A stretch of 64,000 nucleotides of DNA. Source: Actinomyces sp. zg-332 (GTDB lineage: Bacteria; Actinomycetota; Actinomycetes; Actinomycetales; Actinomycetaceae). Every line of letters begins with the position of its first letter. The first letter of the stretch is position 1. This document shows, one piece after another, positions 10,051 to 20,300 of this stretch. The notes under the pieces were generated by a model. The model was given only the letters and a program-made list of their open reading frames with translations. It had not been told where the DNA came from and made no database searches. A program made the position numbers and the translations under genes. The stretch lies in assembly GCF_011751945.2 (NCBI RefSeq), contig NZ_CP064951.1:1240001-1304000 (forward strand), read 5' to 3'.

Positions 10051-10275
10051 TTAATTATTTCTATTAGCAACTTTACCTAAGTAAATAGAATAAATTGGAC
10101 CAATAATAGGAATAAAAATAATAGCTAGGAGTCTAAACGTAGCAACCAGTCCGTCTTTAAAAACATTTCTTTCACATAAAAGTGAAACAAATGCCACAAT
10201 CATAAGGGTAAATGAAAGTAAAAATATACTACCCCAAACTATATCTAGCACAGTAGGAGAAAGTACATTTCCCAT
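10051..10275 (-). CDS. Small two-helix membrane protein, PLDc_N-like
   Basis: A 74-residue protein with two hydrophobic segments (about residues 8-32 and 44-66). The second contains IFIPIIGPIYSIYLGK. This resembles the phospholipase D N-terminal (PLDc_N) domain, in which a PxxGPxxY-type motif ends the second helix. Small stand-alone members occur in many actinobacteria without a known function. AGGGA lies six bases upstream of the ATG, which supports a real gene. It stands alone, more than 600 bases from its neighbours. The domain assignment is from pattern only; the gene itself is probable. Confidence 0.62.
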   Translation of the reverse strand: MGNVLSPTVLDIVWGSIFLLSFTLMIVAFVSLLCERNVFKDGLVATFRLLAIIFIPIIGPIYSIYLGKVANRNN

Positions 10276-11119
10276 AATATTTCCCTATCTAATAAAAGCA
10301 CGGTTCCTTATATAAGGCACCAATACAAACAATAAACGTATAGGAAATATAGCATTAAGTAAAAATTTTGAAAATAAAAACTTAAACAAAAAGTAAAGAT
10401 TTTTCAAAATTGTTAAAAACTTTACGAATTATAAACAAAAGATTACAAAATAGAAATTATCTACCAGAAATCAAAAGAAATTTTATATTTCTGTTATTTT
10501 TTGTTAGCGTTATATATGAGAACACACAGCCTCATATTGAGTCCGAGCCCTTTTTCCTAATAAACAAATACTCAAACACCTATTTACCAACAAAACACAA
10601 ACATTAAGTAGAAAAATCAAAGCAGTTTAGCGAGAACAAACAAATTATATAAAGTTTTCCTATAATACTAAGCTCATAAAACTATCGGAAAATATCTAGA
10701 TAACTCAGCTAAACCTATTTTCAAAAATAAGAAAATCACGTATTACTCCCCTCAAAACACATATCACCACTAAACTCGCTATTCCCAGCCAAAGCAAAAC
10801 GATTACTAAAAGTCTGTGCTAAAGGGAACTAAAACACCAATACAGCCACAATCAAGTAGCTAAAACACCTGTCATTACAAACTCGCAGAACAGCACTTAT
10901 CCAAAAACTAACCAACTAAAATACAAATACTTAAACTAAACCTTCTAAAGCAACATCAAACATCCACATCTAAAAACACACAAACATCTAAACTCAGTCT
11001 CTAAAAATTTACTCACAAAACCAACTAATTAAACACAACCTATGGAATAAGAAGGTTCGCTACTATATAGTCTTATCCTAAACTACCACTGCCAAAATCA
11101 ACCAGCAACTTATAAAAAC
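10276..11119. other. Gene-free region with extreme strand asymmetry
   Basis: About 840 bases with no supported gene. From roughly 10640 to 11040 the + strand is almost free of G; for example, only two G occur in the 120 bases 10921-11040. A 65-codon frame at 10410-10607 has no ribosome binding site and is rejected. The right end holds the tmRNA terminator. Confidence 0.5.
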
Positions 11120-11159
11120 TAAAAACGCTCCGACTCGGTATAAAACTAAGTCAGAGCGT
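11120..11159 (-). terminator. Terminator of tmRNA
   Basis: On the minus strand, the arms ACGCTCTGACTTAG and CCGAGTCGGAGCGT pair over 13 of 14 positions, counting G-U pairs. A T run follows (A run at 11120-11124 on the + strand). It begins a few bases after the mature 3' end of the tmRNA. Confidence 0.85.
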
Positions 11160-11167
11160 CAATTTTG

Positions 11168-11543
11168 TGGAGATGCGGGGAATTGAACCCCGGTCCGATA
11201 AGCAACCCCCAGGACTTCTCCGGGTGCATCCTAGCTTATAATTTCTCAGCTTTCACATTCACCTAGGCTAGATGCTTCAAGCTCAGTTTTCTAAAAGTCG
11301 AGCGGTAACCGAAAACAAGTTACAACCCCAGTGGCTCCCTAAGTCGACGCCATGTATCTATGATGGAAGCAGTCATAGTATGACGGATTCGCTTCTAAAA
11401 CCTTGCTATAAATTAAGCTGCAAGTGCGAAATCAGTGCGTGTATTCTTTGCACTTATTTTTTCGAGATAGCGTTTACGAGATGAACCTCATCCTCGACCC
11501 GCTTCCCCTGGATCACTACCCACCGTCGAAACCGATCATCCCC
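11168..11543 (-). ncRNA. ssrA: Transfer-messenger RNA (tmRNA)
   Basis: tmRNA rescues stalled ribosomes with SmpB by adding a degradation tag. The 5' end GGGGATGATCGGTTTCGACG and the 3' T-arm GGTTCAATTCC with the terminal CATCTCCA are diagnostic, and GGGGAUG pairs with CAUCUCC to form the acceptor stem. The tag frame begins at GCA and reads AKNTRTDFALAA before TAA (around 11419-11457), ending in the LAA recognised by ClpXP. CCA is not encoded after the discriminator A and would have to be added. The length of 376 bases is normal. smpB lies 24 bases upstream on the same strand, so the two may be co-transcribed. Confidence 0.96.
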
Positions 11544-11567
11544 TATTTAGTTCACAAAAGCATAAAA

Positions 11568-12092
11568 TTATCCACGAGTTCTCGCGAAATCTTTCATAGC
11601 TTTAGCTGCTTCACGATTATCTTGTTTCAATCGCAAAGCTTGTCTCTTATCCCATTCTTGCTTACCACGAGCCAAAGCTATTTCTAACTTTGCTCTGCCT
11701 CGAATGAAATAAAGCTCTATAGGTACAATAGTATACCCTTTTGCTTGTACTTTCATAGAAAGTTTAGCTATTTCTTTTTTATGTAAAAGAAGTTTCCTTT
11801 TACGTTTAGGTGCATGATTAGTCCAAGTACCATGAGAATACTCTGGAATGTTAGCCCCCTGCACCCAAGCTTCGAGTCTATCTATTTCCACCCAAGATTC
11901 AGACAAGCTAGCACGTCCTGCCCGTAAAGCTTTCACTTCTGTACCAGTCAAAACTAGTCCAGCTTCAATCTTATCTTCGATATGATAGTCATGGAAAGCT
12001 CGCTTGTTTCTGGCAACAACGTGTTTAGCATCAGCTTGTTGCTTAGCTTTTTCAGCAGCAGTCATTTTTCTAACTGTAGACATTTTAGCCAC
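11568..12092 (-). CDS. smpB: SsrA-binding protein SmpB
   Basis: SmpB binds tmRNA and delivers it to stalled ribosomes. The 174-residue sequence has the family core: ARNKRAFHDYHIEDKIEAG, then GTEVKALRAGRASL, HKKEIAKL and the basic tail with WDKRQALRLKQ. The start is GTG at 12090-12092. GGGAGG seven bases upstream supports it over the ATG three codons later. The N-terminus is about 15 residues longer than usual and rich in Ala and Lys. Its own substrate, ssrA, is directly downstream, and ftsX lies upstream behind a terminator, the common actinobacterial order. Confidence 0.96.
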   Translation of the reverse strand: MAKMSTVRKMTAAEKAKQQADAKHVVARNKRAFHDYHIEDKIEAGLVLTGTEVKALRAGRASLSESWVEIDRLEAWVQGANIPEYSHGTWTNHAPKRKRKLLLHKKEIAKLSMKVQAKGYTIVPIELYFIRGRAKLEIALARGKQEWDKRQALRLKQDNREAAKAMKDFARTRG

Positions 12093-12186
12093 TTGCTACC
12101 CTCCCTTTCCATATAAAACTCAGCTTTTTAGGATAACAAATTTACTGCGTAAAAACAATAAATCTTTAAGTAATTCCCCTGAAAGG

Positions 12187-12238
12187 TAAAAAAGTTCCCG
12201 TAAGCTATCCAATAAACTATCAGAAAACTTACGAGAAC
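12187..12238 (-). terminator. Terminator after ftsX
   Basis: On the minus strand the arms GTTCTCGTAAG and CTTACGGGAAC pair with one mismatch, and a run of T follows (A tract at 12187-12193 on the + strand). It lies 20 bases past the ftsX stop and separates ftsEX from smpB. Confidence 0.85.
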
Positions 12239-12257
12239 ATATAAAAATAAAAACTAC

Positions 12258-13172
12258 TTAAATCTTTGTGTAACGTCCCAAAGAAACAACCGATGATATA
12301 CCAGCTAAGACAATTGCTGCCAAAATCAGCAAAGGCGACACTATCAAAACATCAGTCAAAGTCACAAAGTTTACAAGTGGGAAAGAAACTTTTAACCAGC
12401 CATCGATTAAGAAATAAACACCCGTAAACAACGATACAACAGCGAATAAAGCCCCTATTAGTGCAGAGATTGCACCTTCAAGCATGAACGGTAACTGAAT
12501 GAAAAAGTTTGAAGCCCCAACAAAACGCATAATAGATGTTTCTTTACGCCTAGACATCGCTGATAGCTTAATAGTTGTTGTAATAAGCAAAATAGCAACA
12601 AAAACCATAACACCAGCAACACCCAAAGACAAAACGGTACCAGCATTAAGCATAGTGAACAAAGGCTGCAAAATTTTCTTTTGGTCAATTATCGACTGAA
12701 CACCAGCATGATTGGAAAGCTTATCTTGAATAACCTTGTATTCTTCAGGGTTCACGAGCTTAATCCTATAAGAAACAGGAAGCATATCCGCTGTTGTTCC
12801 TTGTCCCAAAGCAGTATTACCTAAAGTTTTCTTGAAATTCTTAAAAGCTTGTTCTTTGTCTTCAAAATAAACTTTCTTAACGAACGGTTTTAAATCCTGA
12901 GAATTCAAAATATTCCCAACATCTTTGATTTGCTTTTCCGTGGCCTCTTTACCATTACAAGTAGTACTTGGATCTCCCTCAACACACATTGAAACAGTAA
13001 TTTCAACCTTGTCATACCATTCGTCACGAATATTGTTAATCTGCATCTGTAATAAAGCAGCAGAACCTACGAATAGCAAAGAAATAAATGTTACTAATAT
13101 GACAGCAATAGTCATAGAAATGTTACTTTTTAAGCCTTGCCATACCTGTGAAGCTACAAACTTGAAACGCAT
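12258..13172 (-). CDS. ftsX: Cell division protein FtsX
   Basis: FtsX is the membrane subunit of the FtsEX complex. It transmits ATP hydrolysis by FtsE to peptidoglycan hydrolases at the division site. The 304-residue protein has one membrane segment near residues 20-45, an extracytoplasmic domain of about 130 residues and three more membrane segments at the C-terminus. MSRRKETSIMRFVGAS is the usual coupling-loop motif between helices 2 and 3. Two cysteines in the outer domain (CVEGDPSTTC) could form a disulfide, as in mycobacterial FtsX. The gene begins 23 bases after ftsE. A terminator follows. Confidence 0.95.
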   Translation of the reverse strand: MRFKFVASQVWQGLKSNISMTIAVILVTFISLLFVGSAALLQMQINNIRDEWYDKVEITVSMCVEGDPSTTCNGKEATEKQIKDVGNILNSQDLKPFVKKVYFEDKEQAFKNFKKTLGNTALGQGTTADMLPVSYRIKLVNPEEYKVIQDKLSNHAGVQSIIDQKKILQPLFTMLNAGTVLSLGVAGVMVFVAILLITTTIKLSAMSRRKETSIMRFVGASNFFIQLPFMLEGAISALIGALFAVVSLFTGVYFLIDGWLKVSFPLVNFVTLTDVLIVSPLLILAAIVLAGISSVVSLGRYTKI

Positions 13173-13195
13173 TATTTACCTCTGACTATCCTGTT

Positions 13196-13891
13196 CTATC
13201 TACTAACACCATATACGCCACGTGCCTGATCACGAATAATTTTACCAGCTTCTAGTTCAATTACACGCTTACGCATCTGGTCAACTATTTCGTCATCGTG
13301 AGTTGCCATAACAACTGTTGTACCTTTACGGTTAATACGATCAAGCAAACGCATAATTCCTAGAGAAGTCGTAGGATCCAAGTTACCTGTAGGCTCATCA
13401 GCTAATAGTAACTTAGGCTTATTAATCATTGCTCGAGCAATAGCTACACGTTGCTGTTCACCACCAGATAACTCGTGTGGCAGACGGTTTTCCTTACCTG
13501 ATAAACCAACTAAATCTAATACTTCATGAACATTAACATGTATTTGTTTACGTGGTACACCGATAACCTGTTGAGCTATAGCTACATTTTCAAAAACTGT
13601 TTTATTGCTTAACAAACGGAAATCTTGAAAAACTGTGCCAACTTCTCGTCTAAAATAAGGAACTTTACGTCTAGACATCTGCGTCAAGTCATGCCCTAAA
13701 ACAAAGATTCTTCCAGTTGTAGGACGTTCCTCACTCAACACAAGACTTAAGAAAGTTGATTTACCTGAACCTGAGGCACCCACTAGAAACACAAACTCAT
13801 TTTCATTGATTTCTAAAGAGACCTCATCTAATGCTGGACGTGCACCTCTTTTATAAATTTTTGTTATATGCTCGAGTTTAATCATTCTCAT
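13196..13891 (-). CDS. ftsE: Cell division ATP-binding protein FtsE
   Basis: The cytoplasmic ATPase partner of FtsX, 231 residues. Walker [10 protein letters not shown] is near residue 37, the Q-loop is in [11 protein letters not shown], the signature LSGGEQQRV is near residue 141 and Walker [14 protein letters not shown] follows. The sequence starts [13 protein letters not shown], as is typical for FtsE. Two close in-frame ATGs (13891 and 13885) are possible starts; neither has a strong ribosome binding site. It sits between prfB and ftsX, the standard actinobacterial context. Confidence 0.96.
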   Translation of the reverse strand: MRMIKLEHITKIYKRGARPALDEVSLEINENEFVFLVGASGSGKSTFLSLVLSEERPTTGRIFVLGHDLTQMSRRKVPYFRREVGTVFQDFRLLSNKTVFENVAIAQQVIGVPRKQIHVNVHEVLDLVGLSGKENRLPHELSGGEQQRVAIARAMINKPKLLLADEPTGNLDPTTSLGIMRLLDRINRKGTTVVMATHDDEIVDQMRKRVIELEAGKIIRDQARGVYGVSR

Positions 13892-14083
13892 CTCATTTCT
13901 AGACGAATAGCCTATTTACAAGCCTTACTCCACTTTACTCTAATTCAACTAATACTCTACGAATCTATGAATGCGTGTTTTACATTATTTCCGTATTATA
14001 GAACAATTTTTCACACAATTTATTTCACAGCGCTAATACTTCAAATCTCTAAGCTAGTTTATATCTAAATCCCTAGTAAATAA

Positions 14084-15190
14084 TTATAGTGTTTTTAAGG
14101 AATTTTGTTTACGCCATTTGATACCAGCACTAATGAAATCATCAATTTCGCCGTCAAAAACAGCTGTGGTATTTCCAGATTCATGGTCAGTACGTAAATC
14201 TTTCACCATTTGGAAAGGTTGCAAAACATAAGAACGCATTTGGTCTCCCCAACTAGCTTTCACATCCCCAGCCAAAGCTTTCTTCTCAGCTGCTTCTTGC
14301 TCACGTCTAAGCAACAGCAAACGTGACTGCAAAACCCTAAGAGCAGCAGCCCTATTTTGTATCTGAGACTTCTCGTTTTGCATTGAGACAACTATACCTG
14401 TTGGGATGTGTGTCATTCGAACAGCTGAATCTGTTGTATTCACTGATTGTCCACCAGGTCCTGATGATCTGAAAACATCAACTTTAATTTCTGTTTCAGG
14501 AATCTCAACATGGTCAGTTTGTTCAATGAGAGGAATTACTTCAACAGCTGCAAAAGAAGTATGTCTCCTACCTTGATTATCAAAAGGTGATATTCTAACA
14601 AGCCTATGAGTGCCAGCTTCAACTGATAATGTACCGTAAGCAAATGGAGCTTTAACTTCAAAAGTAGCAGATTTTATTCCAGCTTCTTCAGCATAAGATG
14701 TGTCCAAAATTTTCACAGGATAGTTATTGCGTTCAGCCCACCTAATATACATTCTCAAAAGCATTTGCGCGAAATCAGCAGCATCAACACCACCGGCTCC
14801 AGACCTAATTGTCACCACAGCTTCACGCTCATCGTATTCTCCAGATAAAAGAGTGCGAATCTCTAAATCAGACAAATCAGTATCCAAGCTTTTAATTTCA
14901 CTAACTACATCTTCAAATAATTGACTATCGTTTTCTTCTTCAGCTATTTCAAGTAATGCTTCGATGTCTTCTAAACGTGTACGCATTGATTCTAAACGGT
15001 CTAGTTCTGATTGCACACGTGATAATTTAGAAGTTACTTCCTGTGCTTTCTCGGGGTTATCCCACAAAGTAGGTTCGGCTGCTTGCACAGTTAATTCTTT
15101 AACTTTGGCTTTAAGATCTTCAGGATCTTTCACAGCCTCAATTGATTTTAAAACTTGTTCAAGTCTTTGTATTTCAAATAAATATTCCAT
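14084..15190 (-). CDS. prfB: Peptide chain release factor 2
   Basis: RF2 reads UAA and UGA and triggers peptide release. The 368-residue protein has the coiled N-terminal domain, the SPF recognition tripeptide in RISPFDNQ near residue 200 and the catalytic GGQ in [14 protein letters not shown] near residue 244. The gene is read in one frame from ATG, with no CTT-TGA frameshift site, as is usual in actinobacteria. No strong ribosome binding site precedes the ATG, so the exact start is less sure. It is first in the prfB-ftsE-ftsX group; 192 bases separate it from ftsE. Confidence 0.95.
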   Translation of the reverse strand: MEYLFEIQRLEQVLKSIEAVKDPEDLKAKVKELTVQAAEPTLWDNPEKAQEVTSKLSRVQSELDRLESMRTRLEDIEALLEIAEEENDSQLFEDVVSEIKSLDTDLSDLEIRTLLSGEYDEREAVVTIRSGAGGVDAADFAQMLLRMYIRWAERNNYPVKILDTSYAEEAGIKSATFEVKAPFAYGTLSVEAGTHRLVRISPFDNQGRRHTSFAAVEVIPLIEQTDHVEIPETEIKVDVFRSSGPGGQSVNTTDSAVRMTHIPTGIVVSMQNEKSQIQNRAAALRVLQSRLLLLRREQEAAEKKALAGDVKASWGDQMRSYVLQPFQMVKDLRTDHESGNTTAVFDGEIDDFISAGIKWRKQNSLKTL

Positions 15191-15555
15191 ATTTTTGTTT
15201 CAACTCGTTTATTATTCCAATGATATTTTATATCTTTTTAGCTATTTTGTGGGGTAAGACAGCGTCTTTTACGCATATTGTGTTTATTTTCCACAGTTTT
15301 ATCCCGTTTTATCCCGAAACTTTACTTTTTGTCCACTCGTAAAACAAATTATAGGAAAATAGACCATTTATTCTAGCAGAGTTTTATATATCTGCTATAC
15401 AAAGTCGATATTATTTTTTAGATATTTGTGAGAAAGTATTTATATTACAAACGTATAACTATTTATTGCCATAGTAAGCACATTTATATAAAGAAAGTAC
15501 TTATTTACTGAGTGTGATATTGGAAGTTTAGGGGAAAAAATCATAATATGCTTAT
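15191..15555. other. Divergent intergenic region
   Basis: About 365 bases between prfB (leftward) and the phosphotransferase-like gene (rightward), so it should hold promoters for both. AGGGG at 15530-15534 is the only ribosome binding site-like sequence before the rightward gene and lies unusually far (21 bases) from its GTG start. No RNA gene was recognised. Confidence 0.55.
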
Positions 15556-16875
15556 GTGTATAAATCCAATAAATATATTTCACTAGCAGCTCTAGCATCA
15601 GCTGCACTTAAAGATGCTGATATTGTTGGAACTTGCTTACCGCAGTCCCAAAGTGACGATTTTTTATCAACGAATATATTAGTAAAAAGCGTCGAGAGAA
15701 AAAATAAAGAGTACACTGTTATTGCTCCACGTTCAAAAAACGCTGCTTTAACTTTGGCAAGACACGTCAGTATCTTATCCTCCCTTAGTATTGCTCGTGA
15801 AAATAAAGAATTTACTATTTCCACTCTTATACCTATCGCTAGCTATCCTATACCTAATGTGGGGAAAGCATATATTTTTGAACCAGTTGTAGGTAGACCT
15901 CTTGACGATGCCGATTTATTCACTTCAACTAGTTATGCTTCAGCCGTAGCAAAAGCTATCTCATCTTTACATTCATTGAAAGATACAATTGCCATAAATA
16001 ATTCCTTGCCTGCTTATACGGTTACAGATATACAACGCAGGTTACTTTCAGATTTAGATGAGGGTATGCAAACTAGAAAGCTACCTAAAGCTTTATTCTC
16101 AAGATGGGAAAAAATGATCGAGGACGTTTCTCTCTGGAGATTAACTCCTTGCGTAATTCATGCAAATCTATCAGCAGATTCTTTCTATGTGAAGAGCTAT
16201 ATGGTTTCAGGAATAGTTGATTTTACTAATATGCATATTGGTGATCCTGCTGAAGATTTCGCTTGGCTATTTGGTGTTGCTTCTTCAGATACCCTAAACC
16301 GTGTGTTTAAAGTCTACAATCAGCTAAACCCACAACCAGATTTTAAGTCATTTGTTGAAAGAGCGAAGCTACATAGCGAACTGATGATTCTAAAATGGCT
16401 GCTTCACGGTGTACACACAAACAATAATGAGATAGTTGAGGACGCAGCTCAAATGCTTTCCGAACTATCAGACAGCATTACTGCAGAAGAAGAAATGCGT
16501 AAAATTGAAGCTGAAAAGGCTTTGAAGTTGCAGGAAGAAAATCGTCGCATACGTGAAGAAATAGAGCTTGAGAATGTACGTAAACTAGAGAATTTGAATT
16601 TACATTCTCCAAAAATAGATGATTTGAAACATAATGTTCCGTCCGAGAAAACGTCAAAACATGATTTTTCTTCTTCTGAGCACAAAGTAGAAACTAATGT
16701 TCAAAAGCAAAGTACTGGTACAGATTTTATATCTTCTATGGATATAAATGTTGAGAACACAGTAAAGCTTGAAAATGATGTTATAGAAAACGCTGCGAGT
16801 GATTTTGAGAAAACTGAAGCTATAGATGTTTCTTCTTACAAAGAAATAGATACAAATGTTTCTGAAGAAGAATAG
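15556..16875 (+). CDS. Aminoglycoside-phosphotransferase-fold protein with altered active site
   Basis: A 439-residue protein. Residues ~20-300 follow the APH/choline kinase fold. The region that normally reads HGDxxxxN is HANLSADS near residue 202, so the catalytic Asp is Asn and the metal-binding Asn is Ser. The later metal Asp is kept in VDFTNMHIGDPAEDFAWL near 221. Residues ~310-439 form a highly charged tail (EEEMRKIEAEKAL and further Glu/Lys/Asn-rich sequence), probably a coiled coil that becomes disordered. Many actinobacteria have an uncharacterised phosphotransferase-like gene near the adnAB helicases, and this may be it, moved away by the adhesin array. The GTG start is forced by an upstream stop. 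It may be a pseudokinase or have an unusual mechanism; the substrate is unknown. Confidence 0.72.
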   Translation: MYKSNKYISLAALASAALKDADIVGTCLPQSQSDDFLSTNILVKSVERKNKEYTVIAPRSKNAALTLARHVSILSSLSIARENKEFTISTLIPIASYPIPNVGKAYIFEPVVGRPLDDADLFTSTSYASAVAKAISSLHSLKDTIAINNSLPAYTVTDIQRRLLSDLDEGMQTRKLPKALFSRWEKMIEDVSLWRLTPCVIHANLSADSFYVKSYMVSGIVDFTNMHIGDPAEDFAWLFGVASSDTLNRVFKVYNQLNPQPDFKSFVERAKLHSELMILKWLLHGVHTNNNEIVEDAAQMLSELSDSITAEEEMRKIEAEKALKLQEENRRIREEIELENVRKLENLNLHSPKIDDLKHNVPSEKTSKHDFSSSEHKVETNVQKQSTGTDFISSMDINVENTVKLENDVIENAASDFEKTEAIDVSSYKEIDTNVSEEE

Positions 16876-17258
16876 TGTTGGTAGTTTAGTTAGTTCAAAA
16901 CATATTATTTGAAACTTATTATTAGTGCTTTTACGTGCTTGATTGTGTACGTGTATAAGTGACTAAATAGTAAAGTGACTTTTATTGTTTTTTAAACTTT
17001 TGGATACCTGATTTTAGTTTTTATAAGCTTATTCCTGAACTTGTTCTATATAAGGGTGAATAGAAAAAGTAGTATAGAGCATTATGAAATAGCGAGAATA
17101 ATATAAGTTTGTTTGAATGGTTTGCTCAGCCAAAATAGGTTATAAATACTAGTTTCTGTTGTGTGAAGTGTGAGTTTTAGTTGCAAGCTTTGCTATAAAA
17201 GTAGCCATGAGTAGCGAAAACGTTTTCAAAATATAACCTTAATCTGCTTTAAATTGGT
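16876..17258. other. Intergenic region, no gene seen
   Basis: About 380 bases between the convergent phosphotransferase-like gene and the first adhesin gene. Apart from the terminator hairpin at its right end, I see only A+T-rich DNA without a supported frame or repeat. Confidence 0.5.
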
Positions 17259-17310
17259 GGTGGTAGAGAACAGATTGCGTAAACCTATCCTCTACCACCT
17301 GTATTGTTTT
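17259..17310. terminator. Hairpin between convergent genes
   Basis: GGTGGTAGAG (17259-17268) and CTCTACCACC (17290-17299) are perfectly complementary around a 21-base loop. A T-rich stretch follows on the + strand. It lies between the ends of two convergent genes, 27 bases beyond the stop of the adhesin gene, and may serve both directions. Confidence 0.7.
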
Positions 17311-17325
17311 ATAAATTAGGCTTAA

Positions 17326-20300
17326 TTAGTCACTTAACTTTTTTCTTGGAATGATAAAAGTAAGTCCCAAAATTCCAAAGATTAGCCATAGGTACAATAC
17401 ATTCGTATCTATACCAGTGTTCACTAACCTCTTATGTGGAATTTCTTTCAACTCATGTTTGGCTTCTTTCATATCATTCTTAGGAGGATTAACAATATCT
17501 TTAGCAGTATCACCCTCGGTAGTAGGAACGCTAACAGATGGTTTAACCTTGGTGTTAGTCCAATCGCGGAATGCTACGATCTTGCCATTTACATCGATTT
17601 TTACTGTTTCGGTGCGAGTTGATGCAGTGTAGCCCTGAGCTGGAGTCTTTTCAACAAGAGTGTACTCACCGTAAACAACATTACTGAAGGTAGCTATACC
17701 CTTATTGTCTGTAGTAGCAGTACTTATCTCTTTATCACTCTGTTTCAAAGCAAAGACAACACCACTGATAGCTTCGTGAGTATCACTATCAGTCTTGGTA
17801 ACTATGACTGTACCTTTCTTGACAGTGTTTGACATTGCTTTTGTGATTTCCACTCCGTTTTCGCGAACCTGAACAGCAATAGGTGTAGAGTCCAAAATAT
17901 GTGAATCCAATGTCTTAGTTTCAACTAGAGTGTAATCACCATAAGGAACACTAGCAAAAATAACCTTACCCTCAGCATCGGTAACTTTAGTATCGACTAC
18001 TTCACTACCTTTACGTAGCTCGAAAGTAATACCTTGCAAAGGCTTGCCACTATCAGTATCGGTCTTGGTCAATACAATAGGAGCCTTAATCTTGGTGTTC
18101 TTCCAGTCAGCAAAAGCAACAGACTTACCATTACTATCAATGTTCACAGTCTCGCTACGAGCAGAAGCAACATAACCCTCAACTGGAGTCTTCTCAACCA
18201 AAGTATACTCACCATAAACAACATTACTGAAAGTAGCAACACCTTGAGCGTCAGTTGTAGCAGTAGCAACCTCGTTCTCCCTCTGCTTCAAAGCGAATAC
18301 GACATTAGCAATTGGGCTATTAGTATCGCTATCAGTCTTAGTAACTGTGACTGTACCCTTCTTGATGTAGTTCAAGAATGGTGCTGTTTCGTTGACAAAA
18401 ACATTTTCGCCATCATTACGAACATTAGCATTGTAAACAGTCTCAGTGTTCAAAACGTGTGAAACTAGAGTTGTTTTTTCAGCAACAGTGTAATCACCAT
18501 AAACAACGTTACTAAATGTAGCAACACCATCTTGACCAGTTGTAGCTGTTACAACCTCAACATCACCCTGTTTCAAAGCAAAGACAACACCAGCAAGAGG
18601 ACTATTAGAATCACCGTCGTGCTTTAGAACACTAACACTACCCTTAATCTTAGTATTCTTCCAATCAGCAAAAATCACAGCCTGACCGTCAGTTTCAATA
18701 TTTACTGTCTCAGTGCGAGTAGATGGTAAGTAACCCTCAGCAGGTATCTTCTCAACTAAAGTATACTCACCGTACTTAACATTACTAAAAGTAGCAACAC
18801 CCTGGGAATCAGTTGTAGCAGTAGCAACTTCATTACCGTTTTGCTTCAAAGCGAACTCAACACCAACAATAGCCTCACCAGTATCGCTGTCTGTCTTGGT
18901 TACAGTAACGCTTCCCTTAATCTTAGTATTACTCCAGTCATTGAACTCTACACTCTGACCACGACTAGTAATGTTCACTCTTTCCACACGACTAGAGGCA
19001 ACATAACCAACCTTAGGAGTCTTCTCAACCAAAGAATACTCCCCATAAACAACATCACTAAAAGTAGCAACACCATCTTGACCAGTTGTAGCTGTCGCAA
19101 CTTCACGTTCGCCCTGTTTCAAAGCAAATACAACACCACTAATAGGCTCATGAGTATCGCTATCAGACTTAGTTACTGTTACAGTGCCTTTCTTCACATA
19201 ATTCAGCAATGGGTCATTTTCATTCACGAAAACATTCTCACCATTAGCACGAACTTCAGTATTATAAGCAGTGTATGTATCCAAAATATAAGAAGTAAGA
19301 GTTGATTTTTCAATAATAGTGTAAGCACCATAAACAACGTTAGCAAAAGTAGCAATACCTTCATCATTCGTCGTAGCTGTTGCTATCTCAGTATTATTTT
19401 GCATTAGAGCAAATACAACACCAGCAAGAGGACTATTAGTATCACCATCATGCTTTAGAACACTGACACTGCCCTTGATCTTAGTGTTCTTCCAATCAGC
19501 AAATACCACAGCCTGACCATCACTAGTAATGTTTACTCTTTCCACACGAGTAGAAGCAACATAGCCCTCACCTGGAGTCTTCTCAACCAAAGAATACTCC
19601 CCATAAACAACATCACTAAAAGTAGCAACACCATCTTGACCACTAGTTGCAGTTGCTATCTCCTTATCACCTTGTTTCAAAGCGAACTCAACACCGGCGA
19701 TAGCTTCATGACTATCACTATCAGTTTTAGTTACCGTTACAGTTCCCTTAATCCTAGTGTTAGCCCAGTTATCAAAAGCAACAGACTTACCATCAGCATC
19801 AATATTCACTGTTTCAGTGCGAGTAGAAGCAACATAACCCTTGAGCGGAGTCTTCTCAACTAAGGTGTACTCACCGTACTTGACATTACTGAAAGTAGCA
19901 ACACCATCTTGACCAGTAGTTGCAGTTGCAACCTCGTTATCACCCTGCTTTAGAGCAAAAACAACACCGGCGATAGCTTCATGACTATCACTATCAGTCT
20001 TAGTTACCGTTACAGTACCCTTAATCTTAGTATTCTTCCAATCAGCAAAAACAACAGACTTACCATCAGCATCAATGTTCACTATTTCAGTGCGAGTAGA
20101 AGCAACATAACCAACCTTAGGAACCTTCTCAACCAAAGAATACTCACCATACTTTATACCACTAAATATAGCTATACCGTCAGCACCAGTAGCAGCAGTG
20201 GCAACCTCACGTTCGCCTTGTTTCAAAGCAAAGACAACACCACTGATAGCTTCATTAGTATCACTGTCAGTCTTGGTAACCGTGACTGTACCCTTCTTCT

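Noticed and set aside
10410-10607. 65-codon frame on the + strand
   Set aside because: No ribosome binding site and no recognisable motif; it lies in the skewed gene-free region.
11424-11687. 87-codon frame on the + strand
   Set aside because: It is antisense to tmRNA and the 3' end of smpB.
15160-15215. Programmed frameshift at the start of prfB (a short frame from TTG ending ATT-TGA just before the RF2 frame)
   Set aside because: There is no CTT-TGA-C slip site or internal Shine-Dalgarno, and an ATG in the RF2 frame lies upstream of the TGA. Actinobacterial prfB genes usually lack the frameshift.
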